A stretch of DNA of 64,000 nucleotides from Massospora cicadina (taxonomy: Eukaryota > Entomophthoromycota > Entomophthoromycetes > Entomophthorales > Entomophthoraceae): contig JAKSZP010014886.1 of the NCBI GenBank assembly GCA_022478985.1, forward strand, positions 1 to 64,000. Reading direction: 5' to 3'. The notes beneath the pieces are model-generated. The model did not search any database and was not told the DNA's origin. It was given only the letters and a program-made list of their open reading frames with translations. The position numbers and the translations under genes were made by a program. This document shows, piece after piece, positions 22,471 to 33,331 of this stretch; position 1 is the stretch's first letter; each line of letters opens with the position of its first letter.

Positions 22471-23252
22471 CTAGGCCTTGTCAGAACTGGTGCTGACTTC
22501 TTCTTCACTCAAATACTCTAAGCAGATTCGATAAGTTTCTCCATGTTGGCAGAAAACTTTTTATGGCGTTGCTCTGTTGGTTTGAGCTGCTGATTTTTGT
22601 CAATTAAATATGAGTCAGTTTAGATCCAACCAATACCTCATTCAGGTTTTTTGTTTTTTTTCACAAAGATTTTATCACCCTGTGAGGCCCTAATCTCCTC
22701 TACTGGTTGAGTTTCAGTGGGGAATATTCCTGACACCGCTGTTCTTGGCGTCAGGCCTCACTCCCCAATGGTGTCTCTTGTCATCTGGTTGTCAGCAGTC
22801 ACCAATCCTAAGGAGTCATCCCTATTGTCCGCGCTAGTCGCAAGGGTACCATGACCCTTTGATGCGTTTACACGTTTCATCGTCATTAGTGTCTCCAAAT
22901 CATTACTTGATGTACATTGGTTGTATTGCCCTTCCCCATTATTAGTTGTGTGAGGGCTTGGTCCAGCGGGAAGTTCATTAGATGGTACATCCATCTTAAA
23001 GTCCTTCATATTACTACTGTTATTTGATATTGGCGCAAGCAAGTTGTCCATTTCTATGTGCTGCGCACAGATGAGCAGATTGACTTCCCTACACTTGGGT
23101 GGTTGGCCGTGGATCACTGCTCTATAATTGAAGTGCGTCCTGGCAGTTGGTTGCTCTCTCACTTGTTCAGTTCACTTTTTGATATAAAAAGTGATGTTTG
23201 TGAGAGAAGGATTTTACCTACCCGGCTAACCACCCTTAAGCTTTAGCCATAG

Positions 23253-24103
23253 AATAATAGATTATTTAATCATAAATTTTTACTAAAAATGAGATATCTC
23301 TATTCAAAGATGCTTATGATTTTTCTAATATATATAACTTTGTTATAGTGACAAAAACCTTATACAAAAATTGACCTTATGATAATCAAGATATTATTTT
23401 ATATTACTACAAGTGGAGTTACCTGGCGTTGCTCAGGTTTATTTATGAACTTGCACTGACAGCTTAAAGGCTGTTCCAGCACTATGCTTGATCTAATTGG
23501 ACTAACAGCTTTGCTGTTGCCATTATGGCTAATGTGCTGGTTTCTAAATCTACTTAATTAGGTATAATAAATTACTTGAAACTCTAACCCTAATTTTTGT
23601 TTAGTTTCATTTTGAGAAATTTGGAGAATTATTTAATAATATTTGCTAATTCTCACCCACTCACCCAAATAGATTTAACATATCAGATTCAATTAGTTTT
23701 GGGTGAGCAATTTGGTGAATTATTAGATAATATTTGGCATTTTTACCACTTGCCAAATATTTTGAACCTATCTGACTTGATGGGTTCAAATTCAATAATA
23801 TTCACCAATTCTCACCCACTCACCTAAATATATTGAGCCTATCATACTTGAAGGCTTCATATGTTATACAGTCAGTATATTAGTCTGTCAGTAAATTTGT
23901 TTTATTAAGTAGATACGTGATAATAAGTAGGATATGTTTCAATACAGATGGGTAGTAGTATAGACACCTATGATCACTCCAACCAATCTCACAGTAATGC
24001 AAAACAAAATGTATTATAGAAATTCAGTCCTCTGCCTGCTAACTCTCAAATCAATATCCATAGATAGTTGATTTGTACTACACTTTACCAATTCAATGTT
24101 ATG
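23253..24103. other. Unique AT-rich DNA with a foldback
   Basis: No gene recognised. A sequence motif CTAATTCTCACCCACTCACC occurs near 23645 and again near 23802, 159 bp apart, and a strong branched foldback lies at 23701-23817. Confidence 0.5.
23701..23817. repeat. Branched inverted repeat (three-stem foldback)
   Basis: The ends GGGTGAGCAATTTGGTGAAT and ATTCACCAATTCTCACCC pair with two small bulges. Inside are two separate perfect hairpins: AATATTTGGC/GCCAAATATT (23729-23738 with 23752-23761) and TTTGAACC/GGTTCAAA (23761-23768 with 23783-23790). The result is a compact three-way junction. It could be a small foldback element, a structured RNA or a chance product of old duplications; the outer stem sequence recurs at 23640. 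Confidence 0.6.
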
Positions 24104-24108
24104 CCCCA
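24104..24108. repeat. Gypsy TSD, left (CCCCA)
   Basis: Identical to 32305-32309 on the other side of the element. Five base pairs is the usual Ty3/gypsy duplication. Confidence 0.7.
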
Positions 24109-24912
24109 TGTTATAATTTTTACCGAACATCAGTTTTAAATTATATAATTTTATAAAATTACTATTACTAGAGAAAAGGGTTTAGTATGAAATTACTCAC
24201 CCCACAGCCCAAATTTTGTATGTAATTGCTGAATATGTTTTAATTTACTGTCAATACCCTTGTCTGCGTCCTTTGGATATGATAAATATGGTGGAAGATC
24301 AAATACTACCTCCCCGCTGGTGCAACTTGATCAATTAATATCTCATTTTCATGTCCTAAAGCCCAGATTTTTAAAGTAGCTATCCTTTATTATTATTAGT
24401 CATTATTTTCCCTGCATCAGTGTAAAACTTTTTATTAAGGAGGCTTACTTTATTCTCTTTAGCAATTCTGTCAGAGTCTTGACTCTGATAAGCTGACTAC
24501 TGTTATTAAGTATTTTACCCCAATGCTACCTTAGTAGCCATGTATTCCCCATTATGTGATTGCTGAAATTTCTTAGTGCTATTCCACTGTCAGATAATTG
24601 CACTTATACAAATTAGGATGAAAGTATTATATCAGAATGGCACTGCCGTTGTGAAGGAGAGATGTTTTAATGTTAGCTGGTGGAAAGGCCCACCATCAGA
24701 AAAAGAATATTCCTAGCAAGGCCATAAAGCTGCTGTTGGTAGTCAATATTATGGGGGTCTTCTTCCTTAAAATTTAATAAAAAGCTTATCTGTGACAGAT
24801 AAGGTCTTTTTTCCACTGTGTTTCCAATGACAATATCTTAATACAGTGCTTTGTATTTTGGTGTGTTTTAAAATAGGCCTTGCGATATGATGCCCCTGCA
24901 CCAAAATCAACA
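24109..24912 (+). repeat. gypsy-2 5' LTR
   Basis: Begins TGTTATAATTTTTACC and ends CCAAAATCAACA. It aligns through its length with 31060-32304 and with 53944-54807, sharing for example 'GTATGTAATTGCTGAATATG' and 'GTTAGCTGGTGGAAAGGCCC'. No primer-binding site complementary to a tRNA was recognised just downstream. Confidence 0.8.
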
Positions 24913-25784
24913 ATCAGTGTTCACTACACAGCAATGCAATTTTTATCCTTTATCAACTTTATTTATAATCAAAAGTAATAATATTTCTCCAACTACTATA
25001 GTACAACGTAGGGAAACTATTGTGGCTACCCCAAGGGCCAGTGTAAGTTAAGTCAACCTGATTATACCCATAGCAAGAAAATATTTAGCCCTCTGGCCCA
25101 AGGCTCAAATAAGGTATTAACTCAAGATCACCAAGTTCCCGCATTAGTAACTGATCTAGATATTCCTCAATGCCGCCTTGAGGTTCTTGAGCCAAATTTG
25201 AGCAGACTAACTTGCTCCATCTTTGATCATAAAAAAAATAACTCTCTGCAAACTTTAGTTCACTTTTAAGGGCATGAGATTGAGGAGTTAAAGGCTAACC
25301 TTGTAGCTGCCAACAAGAAACTTAGATTAGTTAAAAAGGAGTTTATGATGTAACATGATCTTTTTTCTAGGTTAACTAATCAACTCTATAATAAAGTTCA
25401 CCTCTTGTGTATTAATTTTTTGATTTACTCTGTAGTGGCAAATCCTGCCAAGGGCGAGGAGGCATTGTTTGAGCCTTCAAACCCTACAGTTTTAACCACA
25501 GTACTTGCTTTGGTAATCTGGACCCAATAATACATGTTAGTTACCTCTTACAATCACTTTTTATCTGCCACTTGCTGTTAATAACAGCTCCTTTTATATC
25601 CTCTACTCACCCTATGCAGCCTTCTACTTTAACAGTTTCAGCGAGTCAAAGTCATTTTTACTTTATCTCCTCCATCAGATAACTCTACAGTTCAACTAAA
25701 ATGTCGTAGCCTCAGTGCCTCTGTGCAATGAGGTACTAGATTCCACTTAATCTTATTAATTTACTAACTTTGGCAAAAGTGTGA

Positions 25785-26350
25785 ATGTACATAACTTTAC
25801 CACTTTATTTAAAACTAAGTATAAGAACCCCTGAGGCCACTAGGTCACCCACGTTAATGATTACCTTAGACTCTGTAAGTCAGGAATTAATCATGCTCAA
25901 GCTACAGGAAGTTGATATAAGCTACCACAAAGCCATAGATCTCCTTGTGAAAGAATTTTATAGAGTGGAATGGATGACAATGCGGAAAACATTGTGCCTT
26001 ACCCTTTCTTTAAGAAAAGATAATCAGTTACAGCTTATCTAAAAAAATAATTATGAGGCTCAATTTTTATATTTAGATAAGGTGCTAAGCAATTTTGAAG
26101 CTCAAATTGAACTTTGTCCCACCTGCAAGCCCTACAGAAAGTTGTATTAGGTTCTGATCTCAGTCTTTAAATGAGGAGAATGATATAACCCATATGGTGA
26201 ATTATCTCCGCCACTGCACTGCCAAATTTGAGGCGCCTACCCTCAGTTGTTGAAAACATAGCAACACTTCCAATAAGGTCATAAATCTGAATACAGAAGT
26301 ATCTTGGCCTTATCCCTTAATATACCATGACTTATATTATTTAGATCTCC
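25785..26350 (+). pseudogene. gypsy-2 gag region, decayed
   Basis: Open for 85 codons from 25785, then broken. The segment 26060-26180 matches 47530-47650 of the other family member, including 'TGCAAGCCC...TATTAGGTTCT', which supports a coding or at least conserved internal region before the protease. No Gag motif is diagnostic. Confidence 0.5.
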
Positions 26351-27529
26351 TGTTAGCTTTGTAAAACTTTGAGGCATTATTGCAATCATTTTCCAAGTCA
26401 AGTTTCTAAACCCAAGGTTCATTCTGTGCACCCTGTGAAGGAGGAGGACTTGGAAGACAGGTCAGAGTAGAACCAAGATTTTCTTAACTCTGCCCCCTTA
26501 AAATTCCAGGTAAGAAAAAAATTCTGTAACCACATTCTGTTATGTCATTGTCCAACCAGGACGTCCTTCCTTTGCCGTTTCACCAAGTAATAGAAGATGT
26601 GGTACCAGTTACCACACGTTCAATAAAGGATCATAAAGCTTAGTTAGCACCAGAAATAGTATTGAAGCCTTACTGTTAACAGCTGGAACACCAATAGCTT
26701 CCGGTCACCATGATGAAATGAATGGAACCACCAGATTCCGTTAACCAGGATTCTATTAATCATTAAAGTAATTCAATGCCAAATTTGGTCTAAAAGCTAA
26801 GTTGGACCACTGAGATAAGCTGTTAGGGCTTTATAATAACAAACCGTCTTTAACACTCAAAATTTAGGGAAATCTCAAATGGCGAAAGAGAGCAACAGGT
26901 AATTGAGGTTGAAAACCACAATTTAACCCTTGATTTTTATTTAACATAAATAAAAAAGTGGGTGAGGCAATACCCAGCATTTCACTGGCGTTGTGAGTGC
27001 AACAAGAAAATACAGAGAAACTGGTGAGTGCTAATGCCCCAGAAGCTCAAAATTTGTTTTTTTGACAAACCCTTGTCACGCCCCAACATTCGGGTAAGGT
27101 ATGAGGCCTAACAGCCAAGGAAGCTGCAAATTTTCCGAACTGAGGTTCATAATGGTGTGGGATTGACCTTTTAAATTCACCCTTTAGGGAGCCCTCACCA
27201 GGCCATACTTTAAGCTCTTTTGAACCTAAATAATGGCTTAGGAAGAGAACAACCCTGGTGCTGAGCTGACCTCAGCTTGAATTCCCCCCTCAGCCATTTT
27301 GACTCAGTATTTGGAATCCAAATTCTGAGTAGAAATTGGGATGAAAAGTTTAAACTGTTTTGTCACATTTGAGTGATATTCCACAGTTAATGGGGTCCCA
27401 GTAGCCATACTTTTAGAACTTTAAAAATAATTGTGCCCACTTTTATATGCTGATTACATTCATATCTAGAGCAAGCTGACACTCTGGATGTTAACTTAGT
27501 CAATGCAGCTGATGCTTATTCTGTTGAAA

Positions 27530-30500
27530 GCACATATATTGATATAAATGTTAGTAAGCTAAAAGTGAGAGCTATTGTGGAAAATGGGGCAAGGATTAAT
27601 ATCATGTCCACTAAATAAGTAAGGATTTTGGTCTGGCGCCAGATATTGACCATTGCAATGTTTATGGTACCATAGGGCCGCATATGACCACCACACTAGG
27701 AGAATATATTGCGCTGCAAATGAGGTTTGGTTCACTAATGTTACCAGATCCAGCTATAGTGCTACAAAATTCAAAGTTATAACTTTTCTAATTAGAACCT
27801 CTTTTATGAGGATATATAAGATTAAGGCTGATTTTGATGAGAACCCAATAAATACTTGGACAACACCTTCCCCTTTACTACAAATGCGAAAAATGAGGGC
27901 CCTACGCCTCATAATCAGTGGGTTGTTAACCTTAGTATAAAGATGGCATATTTCTAATTTTTTTATCATTGTATTTATGGCTGCACTTGGTGATTTCCTA
28001 CTTAAATATGGAATCCAAGGCCATTTTGTTGAGGGATAAACATAATTTATCCATTCTGGTGGGCCACCAACTTATCATGAGAACTAAAATTAACATAAAA
28101 AGCCTCAAAGGTTATATTACAAAGTATTTGCACCTTTTGTCGCTCAAATCTAGAACCTTTCACTTTGCCATGAATTCTTTTCAACCATGGCAAAATTCAG
28201 GTACTACTGGCTAATCTATATGAGTACCCTCTTCAGATAAAGAGACATTAAATTATTTTTTATGTGCTATTTTTACCACTTGAAGATGTACATAATATTC
28301 TCAAAGTTGGTAACTTTGATTAACTAAGCCTGCCTGGCAATATTTATCAATCTTTTTTTTTCTTTAGTACCTTGGGAAAACCTCTCAGGGTTAAAAGAGA
28401 AGGAGAAGGACCAAGCCTTGGCCTTTTTTGACAAGTATGGGGTTATTTTTGTGCTGGACGACTTTGATTTTGGTTGTGCACATAACATAATACACCAAAT
28501 TGATACCAGAAATTATGCGCCCATTTGCCTCAGTCCTATTAGGCGCTCAAAGGTAGCGGATGAAGTCATCAATAAAGAAATCAAATAACCAGTGCAACAC
28601 GGGATGTTGGTGCTCTCCATGAGACCTTGGGCCTCCCCAGTGTTGATTATCAAAAGAAGGATAGTTTAACTGCATGGTAAATGATTATATTAAGCTCAAC
28701 ACGATTATTAAGGAAGATTCCTAGTTGTTACATCACATCAATGATGCGTTAGATTGCTTGTGTGGCGCACAATACTTTTCATCCATGGATTTAAAATTTG
28801 GCTATTAGCAGATTGAGCTGCCCAAAAGTGAGCAGGAGGAATACTTGATGATTACTTTCCAGGGCCTTTTAGCCCACAAGGATGATTCAGGGGCTTTTCA
28901 ATGCCACGCAACTTTTCAGTGGGCTATGGACAGCATATCAAGCGATTTGAAAGCCTCCTGCGACTTGGTTTATCTTGACAATATAAAGTTTTTCTATATA
29001 ACGTTTACTGAACACCTACAACTCTTGGAAGAAGTATTCTGCCACTTTGCCAAGGCTGGTCATAAGATGAAGCCCTGGAAGTGTAACTTATTTTTGAGAG
29101 CAGCTTGACTATATGGGGTTTAACATTGATAAACATGGCCTATAGCCTCAGCTGGTAAAGATTCAAACCTTTAAACAAATGACATGTCCAAGCGGCAAGT
29201 GCAACATCCAAGTGTTTTTTGGGATGGTCAGCTACTATCACCGGTTCATGGAGAATTTATAGCAAAGTAGGTGAACCCTTATTTCATATTTATCAAAAAT
29301 GGGGTATAATTTAAGTGGACATGGAACAGCCAGCTGGCCTTTGGCAAGCTAAGGCTGTGCCCCACCCAAACATAATGCTATTTACCCCAACTTAAATAAG
29401 CCATACATTATTCATAAAGATGCATCCCTCACCATAGTAGTGGTGGTGTTATCAGTTTGAATATGATGAGGTAGATCACCCCATTACTTACTGCATCCAG
29501 ATTTTGGATATACATGAACGGAATTATAATGTATCAAAAAGGAATTTTTAGCCATCATTTATGCTCACAAACACTTTCTTGTTTACATCCCCAGAGTACA
29601 TTTCGCCATGATAACTGATCATGCCTCTCTACGCTGGTTACAAAAATCTTAAGAAACCCAAAGGACAGCTGGCCTTCTGAGCTCTCATTTACAAGTCTAT
29701 GACTTAAAGCTCAACACCCCCTGAAGTTAAGCATTAAAATTTGGATGGCCCTCTTAGTTGCCTACCAAAGCCTTAAAGGCTGACAGAGATAATAAATTGT
29801 TTGATAAAATGGTAGCTCAGCAATATGGTAATGAACCTGAAAAGGTCCAAAGCACTTTGGAAAAGTTTCAGCAGAACAGCCTTGTAGAGAACATGAAATA
29901 GTACATTTTATTAATAAACAACTACTTCTAGTTCCTAGGCTTAACAAGTGGAATAACTTGATTATTGCTGCTCATATGCAATGGGGCATATTCAATATAA
30001 AGTGCTTGAACAATCATGAGCCTATAACTATTGGGATTTTAAATCTCTTTTGATATTCATCTGATTTTCTGCTGCTGCCGAGAATGCTAAACTGAAGCTC
30101 CTTACCAGAAGACCAACTCATATCAATCATTTAAACCCAATTTTGCCAAGCACACCATTTGTATATATATGTGGGCCCTTGGCTAGTTTTTTTGGTCAAA
30201 TCAAATATCTAATGGTGGCCATCAATTATCTCACTAGATTTGTGGAGATCAGAGCAGTTAAGGATATGGGTGCTACAACAACTTCTAGTTTAAGTTGGAG
30301 AATATAATTTATTGGCATGTTGAACCCAGTTTATTCAAATTGATAATGAGACTAACTTTAAACCTTAGATGATCAAAAAACTCAATGGCTTAATGGGTAT
30401 AAGGAAGTAATATCTAAGTCCTATCATCAGAATCTAATGGCACTGGCAGATTGGTGAATGGTACTCTTGTTTGGACTTTGTGTGAGTTGATTACGTGCAA

Positions 30501-31005
30501 AGCGCCCAGCTGGAATCTTTTTTTGCCCTCTGCCAATTTTTAAATAACGTTGTGTATCACTCAGCTATGGAAACTCCCCATTTGATTTACTTTATGGGAA
30601 GCATGCCACGCTACCCCACACTTATACTCATGTGTTAAAGAATAGAGCATGAGTTTCAACAGATATCTGGAGAAGCGCATGCAGATTTTAGTTTAGCATC
30701 AAAGTGCCACATAATCCAATATGCTGGCTCAGAAAGTCAGGACTAACTCATATGATGACAAAGACTGCTAGACCTTGCCTACCTTTGGCATTTAGAATTG
30801 GTCTGATATCATGATACCATGCTTGGGAAGAGCTAGAATATTAGCGACCATTTGGAAAGGTTCCTTTGAGATCATAGAGAAGACATCTATGGATACCTAC
30901 ACTCTGAAGGTTCCCACTGAAGGCTACATTATCAATTGGGTGCATGAGAAATTTGGTAAGCAGTACTATCAGCTCTCTATCCTCACAATTGTGGGATCTC
31001 AATAA
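27530..31005 (+). pseudogene. gypsy-2 pol region: protease, RT, RNase H, integrase, all broken
   Basis: A protease-like 'AIVENGARINIMSTK' near 27575 resembles the retropepsin context, but the catalytic Asp is Glu. RT remnants are at 28640-29110: 'HATFQWAMDSI', 'VYLDNIKFF' where YLDD is expected, and 'HFAKAGHKMKPWKCNLF'. RNase H remnants are near 29520-29660: 'YNVSKKEFLAIIYAHKHFLVYI' and 'ITDHASLRWLQK'. Integrase remnants lie between about 29950 and 30700, and a 64-codon C-terminal piece is at 30811-31005. Stops are frequent. The altered active sites in two enzymes show long neutral decay. Confidence 0.75.
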
Positions 31006-31059
31006 CTTATCAGACCCCCACGCATCTACGTTGCCTTATGTTTGGTCAAGTGAGGGAAA

Positions 31060-32304
31060 AGTTAAATTGATTTGACCAACCATTAGTTTTAATAATTATA
31101 AAAATATTATAATTTGCTAATAATTGGATAAAGGGTTCAGTTGAAATTGCTTCACCCTATGGCCCACGTTTTGTATGTAGTTGCTGAATACGTATTAATT
31201 TACTGTCAAACCCCTTGTCTGCATCCATTGGATATGATAAATAGGGTGAAAGGTTGTATTCTCACTTCCCATTGGTACAAAATGCTCCCCTATTATATTG
31301 ATTATTTGTGGCCTAAGAACCAGGCTTTTATATTAGCTATCCTTTATTGTTTATTAATTATTTTGCCCCACACCAGCATAGAACTTGTTTTTAAAAAGGC
31401 TTATAATGCATTGATGTGGCAAAAACTCTCCTTTTGACCCCAATTATTTCCAAACCCACCAGTGCATCAGGTCGTTCATTTGTGTGCCTGCTCTCATTGC
31501 TTTTGATGAGCATTAACTTGCTCAATACGTTGTGGCAATGGACACCACTAGGCTCATGAATGAAGGAAATACACAACTATATCTCCTTATGCCACATATC
31601 GCTGATGCTCCTACCCCAATGTTGTCCACCATGGTACACCAGCTAAAGTGGGTGCTGGACAAAAGTTTCCCCAAAGATTCCTCACCTTCTGATATAGCTT
31701 CCTAGGCTGTTAGCTGAAGCGCCATATTGGGAATTTTTAATTTATGATAATGCTTTTGTTTGTCTCAATTGCAAATAAAGATGCATGATGGCTCCCCTTT
31801 TGGGTTGGGCACCACTAGTGCTAAATAAAGAAGGCTTACAATTATTCTCTTTTCTTCCTTCCAGATCCTTAACTCTAATAGCTGACTATAGTTATTATAA
31901 ATATCACCTCAAAATACTGCATTAGTGGCCATGTATTCCCCATTATGTGCTTGGCCAAAGTTCCTTAGTGCTGTTCTGCTATCCAATAATTGTTATCATG
32001 GGAATGAGGAATGAGAGGACCACCTCAGAAGGGAACCACCATTGTGAAGGGGAGCTGTTTTATGTTAGCTGGTGGAAAGGCCCACCAGTAGAAAAAGACC
32101 ATTCCTTGCAAAGCCATAGAGCTGCTGCCGGTAGTCAATATTATGGCATGCTTCCTCCTTATAATTTTAATAAAAAGTCAATCTATGACTGATAAGTCTT
32201 TTTTCCACCTTGTTTTCAAGGACGCTGTCTCCATACAGTGCCTTGTACTTTAATGTGTATTAAACTGTGCCCCTGAGATATGACGCCTTGCACCAAGCTC
32301 AACA
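31060..32304 (+). repeat. gypsy-2 3' LTR, with insertion
   Basis: Aligns to 24109-24912 except for a 435-bp addition (insert plus TSD) at 31396-31830. It ends CCAAGCTCAACA, followed by the TSD CCCCA. Confidence 0.8.
31408..31830 (+). mobile_element. 5'-truncated non-LTR fragment in the gypsy-2 LTR
   Basis: A 423-bp insertion absent from the 5' LTR, flanked by AAGGCTTATAAT (31396-31407) and AAGGCTTACAAT (31831-31842). It ends TTTTGGGTTGGGCACCACTAGTGCTAAATAAAG, a relative of the 3' tails at 54507-54557 and 56127-56311. The body has short frames but no domain I recognise, so the parent LINE is not identified. Confidence 0.75.
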
Positions 32305-32309
32305 CCCCA
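32305..32309. repeat. Gypsy TSD, right (CCCCA)
   Basis: Matches 24104-24108. Confidence 0.7.
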
Positions 32310-33331
32310 TCTACAAGAGTCTCAGCTAATGGGGGTTTAAGCTTTCTACCTTTATGATCACCTAGATTATCAACCCTAACCATAGCCTCCCAATTTCCAC
32401 ATCCACTTATAAGCCAATTAAGGTTAGTTAACCAGCTACGCTTTCCCTATAACTAGTCTTAGAACAAACCATTAGCCCTCCTATTAGTTATCGCAGTCTC
32501 ACCGGTACTGATGACCTAAGCTTTACAATCTAAGCTAGCCGTTGAAGTTCCATCTCAGTTAGACTAAACTAGATCCCCGACCCCGAGTTGATCGAAAATT
32601 TATTTACCTTTATAGAATCTGTCACACCGTTGGACCAAATGCCCTTAAACTTCAATAGGTCCAACTTTAAACTCGTGTAAGGTACAATCATGGTTACCCC
32701 TAAGATGCATGAGCGGATCTAGCCTCCGCCAAGCAAGCTCTTAGGTTACAATGACGTAGGTTTGGTTATTATAGGTTACGTAGAATGAAAAATAGGTGAT
32801 CACTTAATATTATAGTGAAGCTTTAAAAGGCGGTCTAAGCTTTAAGGTTAATCTTGGTGATTAGATTGGCTAATTTGCAACCTTTTTCTCGATAGTGAAA
32901 TAATATGCCAAGTGGTTTAATCTTATTGCTAAGAGGCTAGCTAATTGCAAGGGCGCTATCTGACATACAAGCCGATCAACTTATTCATGATAAACTAGCG
33001 GAAAGCTTAAAATGCTTGCTTAAACGGTTGATACAAGTAGATCTTAGGATAGGTTGGGATATAGAATAGTTAGTAAATAGCAAGTGAGGATTGATTTGGT
33101 AAATATTTGCTTTAATCATCTGAAGGTAGGAGTTCGACTAACCATTGGTACCATTTCGAGAGTTACCACCCATCCAAAAGGTAACGCTTGATCTGATCAA
33201 CTTAGTGCCGCTGGGCGCCTCCTTTAAAGCATAAACAATAGAGCGGCGACTACAAAGTTGAACCAACCAGCAGGCTTGAGATATCACACCCCATTATGAA
33301 CAGGGAAAGCAGATGGATACGGGTATAGAAT
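32310..33331. other. Non-coding flank downstream of the SANT gene
   Basis: Base composition changes here from AT-rich repeat to more balanced, unique-looking sequence with no long open frame and no match to other parts of the window. It probably contains the 3' UTR of the minus-strand gene plus intergenic DNA. Confidence 0.5.

Larger units (their letters stand above)
19329..23162 (-). pseudogene. LINE-3 ORF1: repeat-bearing, CCHC-containing protein; broken
   Basis: It starts at an ATG at 23162, 49 bp inside the element. An N-terminal part of about 134 residues is polar and probably disordered. A Pro/Gly-rich linker (about 22140-22500) repeats the words 'SGTNPD'. About 36 units of a 13-residue tryptophan repeat follow (22095-20590). 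The frame then runs directly into 'TYADVAK', which resembles the 'TWASVVAS' opening of LINE-2 ORF1, and a globular region to 20321. A CCHC knuckle 'CQFCYQIGHTMAQC' is encoded near 19890-19935, then a Lys/Glu-rich tail ends at 19329. The overall frame is interrupted by about ten stops and a few frameshifts. Ordinary ORF1 proteins bind element RNA; the role of the repeat part is unknown. Confidence 0.75.
15150..23211 (-). mobile_element. Full-length 8-kb LINE (LINE-3) nested in a SINE
   Basis: An 8.06-kb non-LTR element on the minus strand, bounded by 16-bp direct repeats TTTTACCTACCCGGCT (23212-23227) and TTTTACCTGCCCAGCT (15134-15149), 14 of 16 identical. The order is a 49-bp leader, a very long ORF1 region (23162 to about 19329) with a 13-residue repeat array and a CCHC knuckle, ORF2 (about 18964-15590), then a 3' UTR ending ...TAAATAAAGTATGGAGTTTTTATATAAA. 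Its tail differs from that of LINE-2, so it is a different family. ORFs carry stops and frameshifts. Confidence 0.85.
15028..23237 (-). mobile_element. SINE split by LINE-3 (3' part 15028-15149, 5' part 23212-23237)
   Basis: On the minus strand the head TTAAGGGTGGTTAGCCGGGTAGGTAAAA lies at 23237-23212. The rest (AGCTGGGCAGGTAAAACTGCTTCCACCCTAGTGCAGG... and the B-box-like GAGTTCAAAACCTG... and CCACCTCAAATATTTTTT) lies at 15149-15028. The same order is continuous in the SINE at 56127-56311, so LINE-3 interrupted it. The SINE's own TSD is AAGCTTTAGACATAG (15013-15027) against AAGCTTTAGCCATAG (23238-23252), 14 of 15 matching. Confidence 0.85.
24109..32304 (+). mobile_element. Old Ty3/gypsy element with both LTRs (gypsy-2)
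   Basis: LTRs at 24109-24912 and 31060-32304 (the latter enlarged by an insertion) flank a heavily decayed internal region. Flanking CCCCA repeats support one insertion. A purine tract GTGAGGGAAAA precedes the 3' LTR. Remnants of gag, protease, RT, RNase H and integrase are in the normal Ty3/gypsy order. No frame of functional length remains. A second member of the family is at 47.5-54.8 kb. Confidence 0.85.

Noticed and set aside
21012..22521. Plus-strand open frames of 82-140 codons across this area
   Set aside because: They are shadows of the minus-strand 13-residue repeat. The plus frames have no family resemblance, while the minus frame keeps the repeat phase through stops.
24913..24960. 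tRNA primer-binding site after the gypsy-2 5' LTR
   Set aside because: No TGG-type sequence complementary to a tRNA 3' end lies at the expected place. The same is true after the gypsy-3 5' LTR at 39654.
27061..27300. A separate gene inside gypsy-2
   Set aside because: Only short frames are present, and its position between gag and protease suggests decayed element DNA.
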